Assembly (NCBI GenBank): GCA_963787195.1
Contig: CAWBCI010000064.1
Coordinates: 1 to 63,576 of the forward strand
DNA from: CAWBCI01 sp963787195
Lineage (GTDB): Bacteria > Bacteroidota > Bacteroidia > Bacteroidales > JAGOPY01
DNA length: 63,576 nucleotides
Reading direction: 5' to 3'
A program made the position numbers and the translations under genes. Positions 18,638 through 27,130 of this stretch are shown one piece after another. The stretch's first letter is position 1. Each line of letters starts with the position of its first letter. The notes below the pieces were generated by a model that saw only the letters and a list, made by a program, of their open reading frames with translations, made no database searches and was not told the DNA's origin.

Positions 18638-19249
18638 ATGAATATTATTTGCAGTGATCTGGAAGGCGTATTTGTACCGGAAGTATGGATAAATGTTGCC
18701 GAAAGGACCGGCATACCCGAATTAAAGATCACCACCAGGGATGAGCCGGATTACTCAAAACTAATGAATTACCGCATGGCCATACTCCGTGATAAGGGAT
18801 TGAAATTGAAAGACATACAGGATGTTATCGCGACTATCAGGCCCCTGGAAGGGGCCCTGGATTTGATAGCATGGATTAAAGAAAGGACACAATTTGTAAT
18901 AGTCTCAGATACATTTACTCAGTTTGCGGAGCCCTTAATGATTCAGTTAAAGCGGCCTACTCTTTTTTGCAATGAACTGATCATTGATGAAGAAGGCTTC
19001 GTTGCCGGTTTTAAGCTCCGTCAGCCCGACCAGAAAAGAAAAGTAGTGGAAGCCCTGCAATCGCTAAAATACAGGGTTATCGCCTTCGGGGATTCCTACA
19101 ATGACACTTCTATGCTCATGCAGGCCGAAAAGGGCATACTTTTCCGCCCTCCTGAAAATGTGATCCGCGATTTTCCTCATTTGGAGATTACAAATAATTA
19201 TGATGAACTAAAGAAAATTTTGAGTGTTGAATTAGATATAGCTGATTAA
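18638..19249 (+). CDS. thrH: ThrH: phosphoserine phosphatase / homoserine phosphotransferase
   Basis: 203 aa HAD-superfamily protein closely matching ThrH: N-terminal SDLEGVFVPE (nucleophile Asp7; Glu9 where most HADs have Asp), TTRDEPDY, HGLKL-like KGLKLKDIQDVIATI, IVSDTF (Ser motif II), LRQPDQKR and FGDSYNDTSML (motif III/IV). ThrH of Pseudomonas dephosphorylates phosphoserine and can transfer that phosphate to homoserine, bypassing ThrB. Placement directly after thrC, which needs O-phosphohomoserine, supports that second role here. Confidence 0.9.
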   Translation: MNIICSDLEGVFVPEVWINVAERTGIPELKITTRDEPDYSKLMNYRMAILRDKGLKLKDIQDVIATIRPLEGALDLIAWIKERTQFVIVSDTFTQFAEPLMIQLKRPTLFCNELIIDEEGFVAGFKLRQPDQKRKVVEALQSLKYRVIAFGDSYNDTSMLMQAEKGILFRPPENVIRDFPHLEITNNYDELKKILSVELDIAD

Positions 19250-19295
19250 ATCAAAGAATTTTTTTTTCATCTCCTGAAAAAGTATTATAAAACTT

Positions 19296-20063
19296 ATGGA
19301 TATTACATTTCCAAATAATAAGATAGTCCTTGTGACGGGTTCCAGCAGGGGCATAGGAAAGGCAATAGCTGAAAAATTCGCTGCGGCCGGTGCCCAGGTG
19401 GCTATACATTATCGCGGGAATCCTGATTTGGCCCGGAAAGTTATGGAGGAACTCCCCGGCAGCGGGCATTTTCTTGTCAAGGGTGACCTGGCTTCTCCTA
19501 ATGAAGTGAAACTGATGTTTGAAAATATCATCAATTTAAAAAATCGTATCGATATTTTAGTGAATAATGCCGGTATATTTGAGGAAAAGGAATGGTGGAA
19601 CCTGGATTACGATGAATGGCAGAGACACTGGAATAAAACTATTAACTCGAACCTGAATGGGTTTGCCAATCTCTCATTTCTGGTTGCAAAGCAGATGATC
19701 AGTCAGGGTGGGGGGAAGATCATTAATATTTCTTCCCGCGGAGCTTTTCGCGGGGAACCACATGCGCTTCCTTACGGAGCTGCAAAAGCCGGTATGAATT
19801 CTTTCGGACAATCTATGGCCTTTGCCCTGGCTCCCAAAAATGTTTTTGTTTACACGCTGGCTCCGGGTTTCGTCAGGACGGACATGACTGAACATATTCT
19901 GGATAGTGAGAGGGGTAGCTCAATAATTTCTCAAAGTCCTATGAACAGGGTTGCAGAGCCGGAAGAGATTGCCCAGGCTGTGCTCATGATGGCCGCAGAC
20001 GGATCAGAATATATGACAGGATGCATAGTCGATATGAATGGTGCTTCTTACCTGAGATCCTGA
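19296..20063 (+). CDS. Short-chain dehydrogenase/reductase (SDR)
   Basis: 255 aa classical SDR. Cofactor loop TGSSRGIG (residues 14-21), NNAG (90-93), catalytic Ser in INISSR (146/147), Tyr160 and Lys164 in YGAAK. HYRGN after beta-2 suggests NADP preference. It resembles FabG-type 3-oxoacyl-ACP reductases, but substrate cannot be assigned. It lies 46 bp after thrH on the same strand and may be co-transcribed. Its stop is 4 bp from the end of the convergent leucine-rich-repeat gene. Confidence 0.88.
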   Translation: MDITFPNNKIVLVTGSSRGIGKAIAEKFAAAGAQVAIHYRGNPDLARKVMEELPGSGHFLVKGDLASPNEVKLMFENIINLKNRIDILVNNAGIFEEKEWWNLDYDEWQRHWNKTINSNLNGFANLSFLVAKQMISQGGGKIINISSRGAFRGEPHALPYGAAKAGMNSFGQSMAFALAPKNVFVYTLAPGFVRTDMTEHILDSERGSSIISQSPMNRVAEPEEIAQAVLMMAADGSEYMTGCIVDMNGASYLRS

Positions 20064-20067
20064 AAGA

Positions 20068-22773
20068 TCAATAAAAAACAACTTCTACCTGGGGATGACT
20101 ATCCTTAAATTCCTGAACTTTCTTTGAGGATAAACTGGTATTGTAACATTTCACCTGCCTGAGGGCCGGCAAATCAGCAATAGCATCAAGAGACTTAACC
20201 CTGGTATTATAGCATTCCAGTCTTTTTAAATGGTAAAGAGTTTCAAGCGGATCCAGTTTTTTTACATCTGTCCCTGAACAGTTCAGGTATTCCAATGACT
20301 TTAGCTGGTTAATCTTATCAAGGCTCTTGATCGGAATGTTTGAAATATTAAGGTGCGTCAGATAAGGCAGCCCAAAAATAGGTTTCAGATTCGTTACCGG
20401 ATTATTGGATATGTTGAGTTCCCTGAGATCAACCATTTTGCTCAGGGGAGACAGATCCCCGATCTGGGTGTCAGCAAAGCTTAATACTCCCAAACGGGGC
20501 AGCATATTAACCGGTTCAAGTGTTGTTATTGTCTTGTCACCATCAAAGTTCAGGGCTTTAATGTTAGCGATTTCCTGTAACTGTTCCCTGGTTGGGTCCG
20601 CATCCAGTTTGACATATTTCCTGAAAATCGTTTGCCAGCCATAGGGAAGTCCTTTCCACCAGCCTTTAAGCAAGCTGGTCTGATATATCACGAGGCAATC
20701 CGGATTGCTCTCCAAAAAATTGCTTATATCTGCCTGTCCTACCCGGCTACGGTCGCAATAGAGCCTTTTCAGGCTGGTAATTTTGATAACCGGGTCAAGG
20801 CTGTCGACCTCAGTATCCTCAATATTCAGAATCTGCAAACTGCTTAATCCGGAAAGTCCCTTGATGGATTGGAGCGGAGTATTGTTCACATATAATTCCT
20901 GTAGGTGTGTCAATCCACTGAGAGCTTCAAGGGATTTGACGCGGGTGTCATGACAATCAAGCATTTGCATGTCGATCATCTCATGTAATGGACCGAGATC
21001 GGAAACCGAAGTGCCCGTACAATTAAGTTCCACCAGATTGGCAATCTTTGATAAGGGGTCAAGCGACTCTATCTCATGTTTTCCACTGATGTCAACTTTT
21101 GTGATGAGGCTTAGCTTATGCAGTTGCTCTGTGGTGGGAGGCTCACTTAGTTCAGTATAGGTCCTGAAAATACCCTTCCAGTTATCATTCAGTCCGTCCC
21201 ACCATGTGTTCAATTCGCCACTTTCATAAATAACAAGTACTGAGTGGTGTGCGTTCATGAACATGGTTGCAATGGAGCGCGTGATATGTGTCTTATCGCA
21301 ATAAACCTTTTGAAGGTTCGCAAGGCCAGCCAGGGGGCTCAGGTCAGCCACTCCCGTGTTGTCACAATTTATAATCTCCAGGTTTGAAAGGCGTGAAAGA
21401 GGTGTTAAATCACTGATTGAAGTACTGTCAAATTCTATTCTTTTCAGACTTGTAAGGAACTGTATAGGTTGCAGGTTCGAAACCTGGGTGCCTGAGAGGT
21501 TCAGCATTTCCAGCTTAGTTAGATTTCCCAGAGGTGTCAGGTCAGCAACAGGAGTGTATTCGAAACGGAGTTCCCGGATATTGCTCAGGTATTTCAGTGC
21601 CTGCAAACTGTCGATGAGAGTGTGACTGAAATGAAGCATTTCCAATGCTTCAAAATTACTAACAGCATTCAGTGATTTAATGGGTGTATTGTCGATATAA
21701 ATATTTTTAATATTCGTGTTGTACATGATCGGGGACAAGTCGCTTACGGAAGATCCGGAGCAATTAAGATCCACTAGTTTAGTGAGGTTTCTAACCGGGA
21801 AAAGGTCCGAAATCATTGTGTTGGAAAAGTCAAGTGAGGTCAGGTTGGTAAGTTCTTCAACCGGAGCGAGGTTGCGTATGTTTATATTTCCTGAAATATT
21901 CAGGTCCTTAAAGTTACGGATTTCGGAAAGGATCTGAAAAGCCACTGTGCCAGCCACGGGGACGGTATCAATTCCCATAGTAAAAGTTGTATCGGGATGA
22001 CTCAAGCTAAGTGTATCAAGACCCACAACCACCATGGTGTCCATATTTATGCGCATAGCAATCGGGTGCAAGATTCCGAGAGTTGTGTCACTGAGGAAGC
22101 TTACTGAAGCGAATGCTGTCGAATCATTCAGCTTATAGCCACCGGCCAGGGCCACTTTCCAGGCCGTCGGCATATTATTCCACCAGGCTATCATTTCCTG
22201 GGTTTCATTCGGTTTGGTTGTATAAATGCTGGCAATTTTAAGCACTTGTTCATCTTCATCCAGATCTATCTCTATATAACGTATCTGGTTATTGATGATC
22301 GTGTCGCCTTCAACAGTCAAGCCATCGATATTCCGGTTTGCCGTCACTTTAAAATAGGTCTTTCCTTTATCATTAACCAGTGGTTGAATTTCTTTCACAT
22401 CATATTTAAAAGTAACGTGTTTAAAGAAGAAATCAACATCTTTAAGGTATGCCTGAACATCTTTATAAGTCACCATTTTTCTGTTAGGATCCAGATCGTC
22501 CTCTATCTGCACTTTGTCGTCCCGAAAAGCTTTCAGGTAACTGCTGTTAATGATAACTTCCTTGTCTTTGGTCGAAGTTTCGGGATCACCCAGGGTGTTC
22601 AGTGAAAAGTCCAGAAAACCGATGAGCCTTTTTGTTTGTTCCTTATAGTTATCAATCTGCGCAGCATCGGTTGCTGAGGACTTCTTTTCCTGAGCAATCA
22701 CTTGCCGGATTCCAAACAAGGGTATTAGCTGGAGAAATGCCGCGGTGATGAATATTAATTTTTTATTAATCAT
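20068..22773 (-). CDS. Exported leucine-rich-repeat protein with repeated WW modules
   Basis: 901 aa. Signal peptide about 1-27 (ending VIAQ). Residues about 40-190 are a non-repeat domain that looks similar in layout to the small exported protein at 23776-24348. The rest is internalin-like LRR with a unit of about 22 residues (L-(x)2-L-(x)2-L-(x)-V/T-(x)4-DLSPL). The LRR blocks are punctuated by three modules of the form WW-(x)3-P/N-(x)2-W-(x)2-I (Trp197/198, about 530 and about 695), the last two followed by RTY/RKY-(x)-L-(x)4-PT-(x)-EQL. Such LRRs usually bind proteins on the cell surface or in the periplasm. The ATG overlaps the stop of the upstream gene (ATGATTAA), implying translational coupling. 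Partner unknown. Confidence 0.75.
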   Translation of the reverse strand: MINKKLIFITAAFLQLIPLFGIRQVIAQEKKSSATDAAQIDNYKEQTKRLIGFLDFSLNTLGDPETSTKDKEVIINSSYLKAFRDDKVQIEDDLDPNRKMVTYKDVQAYLKDVDFFFKHVTFKYDVKEIQPLVNDKGKTYFKVTANRNIDGLTVEGDTIINNQIRYIEIDLDEDEQVLKIASIYTTKPNETQEMIAWWNNMPTAWKVALAGGYKLNDSTAFASVSFLSDTTLGILHPIAMRINMDTMVVVGLDTLSLSHPDTTFTMGIDTVPVAGTVAFQILSEIRNFKDLNISGNINIRNLAPVEELTNLTSLDFSNTMISDLFPVRNLTKLVDLNCSGSSVSDLSPIMYNTNIKNIYIDNTPIKSLNAVSNFEALEMLHFSHTLIDSLQALKYLSNIRELRFEYTPVADLTPLGNLTKLEMLNLSGTQVSNLQPIQFLTSLKRIEFDSTSISDLTPLSRLSNLEIINCDNTGVADLSPLAGLANLQKVYCDKTHITRSIATMFMNAHHSVLVIYESGELNTWWDGLNDNWKGIFRTYTELSEPPTTEQLHKLSLITKVDISGKHEIESLDPLSKIANLVELNCTGTSVSDLGPLHEMIDMQMLDCHDTRVKSLEALSGLTHLQELYVNNTPLQSIKGLSGLSSLQILNIEDTEVDSLDPVIKITSLKRLYCDRSRVGQADISNFLESNPDCLVIYQTSLLKGWWKGLPYGWQTIFRKYVKLDADPTREQLQEIANIKALNFDGDKTITTLEPVNMLPRLGVLSFADTQIGDLSPLSKMVDLRELNISNNPVTNLKPIFGLPYLTHLNISNIPIKSLDKINQLKSLEYLNCSGTDVKKLDPLETLYHLKRLECYNTRVKSLDAIADLPALRQVKCYNTSLSSKKVQEFKDSHPQVEVVFY

Positions 22774-23599
22774 GGTAGATGAATTTCATAAGAACTTCTT
22801 TATCTGAAGGGGAAACTTTCATTAGGGTCGAGATAAGCCAACCGTTATTATATCCCTTGCGATTGTATTTGGATAGTTCAAAATACCAGCCATCGACCTG
22901 AAAGAAATGAAATTTGACATTGGTAACGGTTTTAAATTGAAGGTCCCCCTTTTTATACTCATAAATGAATAGAGTGAGATAATCCGGACGGTATTTCCAG
23001 GCCAGGTAATGTTCCAGGCTTTGCTTATCCTTGAATGCTTTAATCAGGTCCATGAAATCAATTTCATGGCTCATGGGGTTGAGAAATTCCTGACCGGCTT
23101 TGCGCAAACTGTCCTGGTTTGCAAATATTTCCCTGTAGGGCTCAAAATATACATTATTTATTACCCATTTCGATCCGACCGTATCTTCTTCAAGGTTCAG
23201 GAACAAGGTCAGGTATTTTTCGATACCGTGATAAAGGAATTTGGTTGTGACCTCGGCAAACCAGTTGCCTCCGTGAAAATCCAGATAAGTCGGATGGGAT
23301 TTTTTAGTGACATAGTCGATAAAATTCTTTTTCAAATCAGGAGTGATATAGGTGTTTCCATTATTGAAAAGATTTTCAAGGTATAATTTCCTCAGTGCCG
23401 GATCTCTGTAACCCTTATCCTGCGGGAAATATCGTTCCCCTTTAGTATCCTCTTCACCGTTAAAGCGTCTAAAAAACTGGTTAACCTGTTTGGTAGTGGC
23501 ATAAAGTTCACTTTCATCTTCCTGGCCTCCTCCGAGCGATTGGGCATCCAAACCCGTCCAGGTCAAAATTAATAATAAGAATATAAGTATTTTTCGCAT
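22766..23599 (-). CDS. Exported protein of unknown function, coupled to the LRR gene
   Basis: 277 aa with a signal peptide (MRKILIFLLLILTWTGLDAQ) and then an acidic segment and a globular domain of mixed charge containing FHGGNWFAEVTTKF and KWVINNVYFEPY. I do not recognise a family. It lacks a lipobox, so it is probably soluble periplasmic. It overlaps the LRR start by 8 bp and is the immediate upstream partner in the operon. A strong inverted repeat at 23684-23720 separates it from the next two exported genes. Confidence 0.7.
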   Translation of the reverse strand: MRKILIFLLLILTWTGLDAQSLGGGQEDESELYATTKQVNQFFRRFNGEEDTKGERYFPQDKGYRDPALRKLYLENLFNNGNTYITPDLKKNFIDYVTKKSHPTYLDFHGGNWFAEVTTKFLYHGIEKYLTLFLNLEEDTVGSKWVINNVYFEPYREIFANQDSLRKAGQEFLNPMSHEIDFMDLIKAFKDKQSLEHYLAWKYRPDYLTLFIYEYKKGDLQFKTVTNVKFHFFQVDGWYFELSKYNRKGYNNGWLISTLMKVSPSDKEVLMKFIYHD

Positions 23600-23683
23600 G
23601 ATAATTTGGGAACTCAGTGTTTAAACATAGCAGGTAAATAAGTTATTCAGAAGTATTAAAAAAGCGCAGGGATCAAAGTTAGT

Positions 23684-23720
23684 AATAACAGCCGCTCAAT
23701 ATTGTTAAGCGGCTGTTATT
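23684..23720. terminator. 13-bp perfect inverted repeat, terminator-like
   Basis: AATAACAGCCGCT (23684-23696) and its exact reverse complement (23708-23720) flank an 11-nt loop. The plus-strand side is followed by TTTTC; the minus-strand side has only a weak T tract. It lies between two minus-strand genes and could attenuate transcription between 24348-23776 and 23599-22766. Confidence 0.55.
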
Positions 23721-23775
23721 TTTCAAGGTACCTTGCGCTTTTCGGCGAAATTTCATCAAAGGATTAAAATCCGTA

Positions 23776-24348
23776 TTATTTATCGGTTTCAGAAACTCGT
23801 ATATCTCCGAGAAGAACATCCCAGAAATCGATCAGACGGCCACCAATCTGGGTCTGCTTTCTTTCAACATATACTGTTATATCCTTTTTAGTGGTGTCTT
23901 TATAAACCATTCCATCCTCAGTAGTCCCTTCGAATCTCTGGTATATGGTTATCACACCCACGTACCTTCCGTCAGGCTGTAATTCCAGGTCACTGATGTA
24001 CTGTATGTTAAACCACGAGATGTTGACTTTGTCATAGTTCAGTGCCATCAGTCTTTCGAGATATTTCCTTACAGGATAATATTTTATATCTTCCCGATAC
24101 AGGGAAGATACACCCATCTTTGCATCGTTCACGAAAAGTTCCAGGGTACGGTCAATGACACGGTTAGCTTCTGAGAAAGGGGTGTCCTTGCTACCTATGA
24201 TACTTATATATTTGCTGAGATCACGGATCTTTTCCAAAGCAAGGCTGTCGATGGCAATTTTACGCTCCTTACTCAGGGGGGTCTGGGCGAACGAACCGGA
24301 TACCATTACCAAAACAATGGCCGATATAATTAATACTCTGATTCTCAT
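23776..24348 (-). CDS. Exported protein of unknown function
   Basis: 190 aa with a signal peptide (cleavage near FAQ, residue 21). The mature part has a helical region (LALEKIRDLSKYISIIG) then a beta-rich region with ISWFNIQYISDLELQPDG and VGVITIYQRFEG. Its layout resembles the N-terminal domain of the LRR protein at 20068-22773 (conserved EANRVIDRTLELF / VIINSSYLKAF-like and KYYPVRKYL / YKDVQAYLKDV-like positions), which I infer to be homologous by eye only. It starts 4 bp after the lipoprotein gene stop, in the same operon. Confidence 0.7.
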   Translation of the reverse strand: MRIRVLIISAIVLVMVSGSFAQTPLSKERKIAIDSLALEKIRDLSKYISIIGSKDTPFSEANRVIDRTLELFVNDAKMGVSSLYREDIKYYPVRKYLERLMALNYDKVNISWFNIQYISDLELQPDGRYVGVITIYQRFEGTTEDGMVYKDTTKKDITVYVERKQTQIGGRLIDFWDVLLGDIRVSETDK

Positions 24349-24352
24349 AATA

Positions 24353-25000
24353 TTATTTAATTTTTATTAATTCCAACTCTGTGATTTTTCCTTGGGTATC
24401 ATATGTGATCTTGTCCACTTTATTGATATTATTTTTGGTATCCTTCAGGTAGTTCAGATAATTTTGTATGGTTGTCGGCCGGTCATAATCCACCACACTT
24501 CCGACACGACTGATAATAATAAGAACCGGTACTTCAGGAGAGGCAAACATTCCGATAGCATCGTTCAGATACATATTCGCCTCGCTAGTGCTTGAAGCAT
24601 TCGCAATATTCGAAAAATAATCTGATAGCGTAGAATTGGTCATTTCTTTACGCACATTTACTTCCTCCTTTTGCTTAGGGTTCACCATCTGGCTATTATT
24701 CAGATCCGACCTCTCCTTTGCAAGCTTTTCTTCAGCCTGTTTCAATAGTTTCTTTACTTCAGGGTCATTCAGTTTTTGATTTTTAATATCAGCAACTGCA
24801 TTTTCCTTTTGGTCGAGAGTCATGGAAGTATTATCATTCAGGATATCCATCAGGTCCTGCTTGGCTTTGTCCACTTTCATTGCATACTCTTTCTCCGCCA
24901 TCTGTTTGGAGAGCTTTTTCTGGCTTTTGCAGCCAGTCATCCCCGCTGCAACCGATACTACCAGTAACAGGATAAACAGTCTCTTCGTTAACTTGATCAT
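24353..25000 (-). CDS. Lipoprotein with helical coiled-coil segment, unknown function
   Basis: 215 aa. Lipobox at Cys24 (AAGMTGC). Residues about 25-110 are highly charged and helical (KQMAEKEYAMKVDKAKQDLM, EEKLAKERSDL), predicted coiled coil. The C-terminal part (VPVLIIISRVGSVVDYDRPTTI) is a compact domain of about 80 aa. Lys25-Ser26 after the Cys does not clearly indicate retention or surface export. First gene of the exported four-gene unit that ends with the LRR protein; a TACCTTTG -7 box lies 60 bp upstream. Confidence 0.7.
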   Translation of the reverse strand: MIKLTKRLFILLLVVSVAAGMTGCKSQKKLSKQMAEKEYAMKVDKAKQDLMDILNDNTSMTLDQKENAVADIKNQKLNDPEVKKLLKQAEEKLAKERSDLNNSQMVNPKQKEEVNVRKEMTNSTLSDYFSNIANASSTSEANMYLNDAIGMFASPEVPVLIIISRVGSVVDYDRPTTIQNYLNYLKDTKNNINKVDKITYDTQGKITELELIKIK

Positions 25001-25060
25001 AACAGGATTAATTGATTATTAATAATTGGGAAATTCATGCTTGAATTTCTATTAAACGCA

Positions 25061-25068
25061 CAAAGGTA
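25061..25068 (-). promoter_or_regulatory. Predicted -7 promoter box (TACCTTTG) for the exported-protein operon
   Basis: Perfect TAnnTTTG on the minus strand, 60 bp before the lipoprotein start codon at 25000. Motif-based prediction. Confidence 0.55.
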
Positions 25069-25132
25069 TTGAAAATTATAGCTATCACGAACTATTCCTT
25101 TGAAGTGTTATCAAATCTTTTTCAACAATTGA

Positions 25133-25603
25133 CTAATCGACAGGGACTTGTCGTGAAAATCCCTCCTCCAGGGATATAAATGTTTCGGTGCCGCTGACTT
25201 CAAGGATGGATTGTATCTGTTTGGTAATGATCTGTTTGAGGTGTTCATTGCTACGGGCATAGATCTTAACGAACAAGGAATATTTTCCTGTAGTATGATG
25301 ACATTCCACTATTTGAGGTACCATGCTGACTTTTTCATATACTTCCTGATGCGTTGTGGAACTGGTCAGATTAATCTGTAATCCTATGAATGCACAGGTA
25401 TGATAACCCAGAGCAGGGGGTGACAATTCCAGACGGCTCCCGGAAATGATCCCGGCCTGACGTAATTTTTGCATTCGCTGATGAATTGCCGCTCCTGAAA
25501 CCTTACATTTCCGTGCTATATCCAGAAATGGTTTACGGGCATCTTTGATTAAAACCTGCAGTATCTGTTTGTCTAAACTATCAATCTGAAACTTATCCAT
25601 CAT
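25133..25603 (-). CDS. Lrp/AsnC family transcriptional regulator
   Basis: 156 aa. N-terminal winged HTH (LDKQILQVLIKDARKPFLDIARKCKVSGAAIHQRMQKL) and C-terminal RAM/ligand domain (AFIGLQINL, VECHHTTGKYSLFVKIYAR). Lrp-type proteins bind amino acids and control amino-acid metabolism. It is divergently transcribed from the methionine-gamma-lyase-like gene with a 143-bp AT-rich intergenic region, a common layout in which the regulator controls the neighbour. Confidence 0.9.
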   Translation of the reverse strand: MMDKFQIDSLDKQILQVLIKDARKPFLDIARKCKVSGAAIHQRMQKLRQAGIISGSRLELSPPALGYHTCAFIGLQINLTSSTTHQEVYEKVSMVPQIVECHHTTGKYSLFVKIYARSNEHLKQIITKQIQSILEVSGTETFISLEEGFSRQVPVD

Positions 25604-25722
25604 TAAAATCAGTATTAAATGATAAAAATAAAGAAATTTAATTGAATTCTTAATATATTATTATCAAAAATAATAAAAATTAAAATATATGTTACTAAAA
25701 TCTGGAATATGCTTATATATTG

Positions 25723-25730
25723 TAGATTTG
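25723..25730 (+). promoter_or_regulatory. Predicted -7 promoter box (TAGATTTG) for the trans-sulfuration enzyme
   Basis: Perfect TAnnTTTG, 16 bp before the ATG at 25747, leaving a leader of about 10 nt. The 120 bp upstream are extremely AT-rich and include imperfect dyads that could be Lrp sites. Confidence 0.55.
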
Positions 25731-25746
25731 CATAAAATATAAAATT

Positions 25747-26946
25747 ATGCAAAACTCTTCATTTGATCCGGCTAGTAATATTCAGGATCTCAAACAATTC
25801 GGTGAATTTGGCGATGTTAATCCATCGATAACCGATTCATCCACTTACACTTTTCTGGAAGCGCAAACCATGCTGGATACTTTTCACGGGGAAAGCCAGG
25901 GATGCTTTTTATATTCCCGTCACTGGAACCCTACCAATAAATATCTTTCTGATGCCATAGCTGCTATGGAAGGAACGGAAGCAGGATGGGTGACCGCATC
26001 AGGAATGGCGGCCATTACCACGGCTATATTGCAACTTTGCAGTGCTGGCGACCACATTATTACCAGTGTCACAACTTATGGCGGTACATTCGCTTTCCTG
26101 AAAAATTATCTACCAAAATTTAATATAGAAGTGAGTTTTGTTAATATTTCGGACCTGGAAAGTATCAAAAAAGCCATCAAACCGAATACCCGGCTGATCT
26201 ATACGGAATCCCTCACGAATCCTCTTTTACAGGTATCGGATATTTCCCGGCTCTCTAAAATCGCGAAAGATCATGATTTGAAACTGATAGTCGACAATAC
26301 TTTTTCCCCTATGATCATTTCCCCGGCACGCCTGGGAGCCGATATCGTGGTTTATAGCATGACCAAATTTATAAATGGAAAGAATGACTGCGTTGCAGGC
26401 GCTATTGCGTCCGACTCAGATTTTATAAATGCTATCAGTGATGTGAATTCAGGGACTGCCATGTTATTAGGCCCTGTGCTTGACCCCCTTCGTTCATCAT
26501 CCATACTTAAAAACCTTCATACTCTTCATCTCCGTATGAAGAAGCATAGTGAAAATGCCATGTACCTGGCAAGTAAGTTTTCAGAGCTTGGGATGAAGAT
26601 CAATTATCCCGGACTTCCGGACCACCCCGGACATGATCTGATGAAATCAATAATGAACTCTGACTATGGCTTCGGTGGCATGATGGCTATTGATATGGGG
26701 AAAGCTGACAGGGCCAATAAGTTCATGGAAAGAATGCAGAACGAGGGCGTTGGTTATCTGGCTGTTAGTCTTGGCTATTTCAAGACACTCTTTAGCAACT
26801 CAGGAAAAAGCACATCTTCTGAAGTGCCGGAAAATATTCAAAGGGAAATGGGCCTTTCTGAAGGTTTGGTGAGGTTTTCTGTCGGGCTTGATCATGACAT
26901 AGAAAGGACTTACGAAAAGATCCTTAAAAGTCTGGAAGGTATATAA
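25747..26946 (+). CDS. Trans-sulfuration PLP enzyme, methionine gamma-lyase-like
   Basis: 399 aa, normal family length. Landmarks: FLYSRHWNPT (Tyr56, Arg58), SGMAAI, TTYGGT (Tyr111), IVDNTFSP (Asp183) and Schiff-base Lys207 in SMTKFING; C-terminal VRFSVGLDH. It could be methionine gamma-lyase (methionine to methanethiol, 2-oxobutyrate and ammonia) or a cystathionine gamma-synthase/lyase. The divergent Lrp-type regulator favours a catabolic amino-acid role. A second, longer family member lies at 15626-17086, so the two paralogues probably have different duties. Confidence 0.82.
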   Translation: MQNSSFDPASNIQDLKQFGEFGDVNPSITDSSTYTFLEAQTMLDTFHGESQGCFLYSRHWNPTNKYLSDAIAAMEGTEAGWVTASGMAAITTAILQLCSAGDHIITSVTTYGGTFAFLKNYLPKFNIEVSFVNISDLESIKKAIKPNTRLIYTESLTNPLLQVSDISRLSKIAKDHDLKLIVDNTFSPMIISPARLGADIVVYSMTKFINGKNDCVAGAIASDSDFINAISDVNSGTAMLLGPVLDPLRSSSILKNLHTLHLRMKKHSENAMYLASKFSELGMKINYPGLPDHPGHDLMKSIMNSDYGFGGMMAIDMGKADRANKFMERMQNEGVGYLAVSLGYFKTLFSNSGKSTSSEVPENIQREMGLSEGLVRFSVGLDHDIERTYEKILKSLEGI

Positions 26947-26994
26947 AAGAACTAAAAACCGGGCCATAACCGGCACCGTATTTCTTATCCCCAA

Positions 26995-27127
26995 GGTTAA
27001 TGGTTAACGGTTAATGGTTAATGGTTATTGGTTAATGGTTAATGGCTAATGGTTAATGGTTAATGGTTAATGGTTAATGGTTAATGGTTAATGGTTAATG
27101 GTCAATGGTCAATGGTCAATGTTCAAT
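26995..27127. repeat. Heptamer tandem repeat (GGTTAAT)n, 19 units
   Basis: Nineteen head-to-tail 7-bp units tile 26995-27127 without gaps. Most are GGTTAAT. Single-base variants are GGTTAAC, GGTTATT and GGCTAAT early in the array, and GGTCAAT (three times) and GTTCAAT at the right end. The array fills the space between the convergent gamma-lyase-like and TPR lipoprotein genes. Confidence 0.95.
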
Positions 27128-27130
27128 GCT

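Noticed and set aside
26995..27127. Possible CRISPR array
   Set aside because: Units are 7 bp with no spacers and no cas genes nearby; it is a simple tandem repeat.
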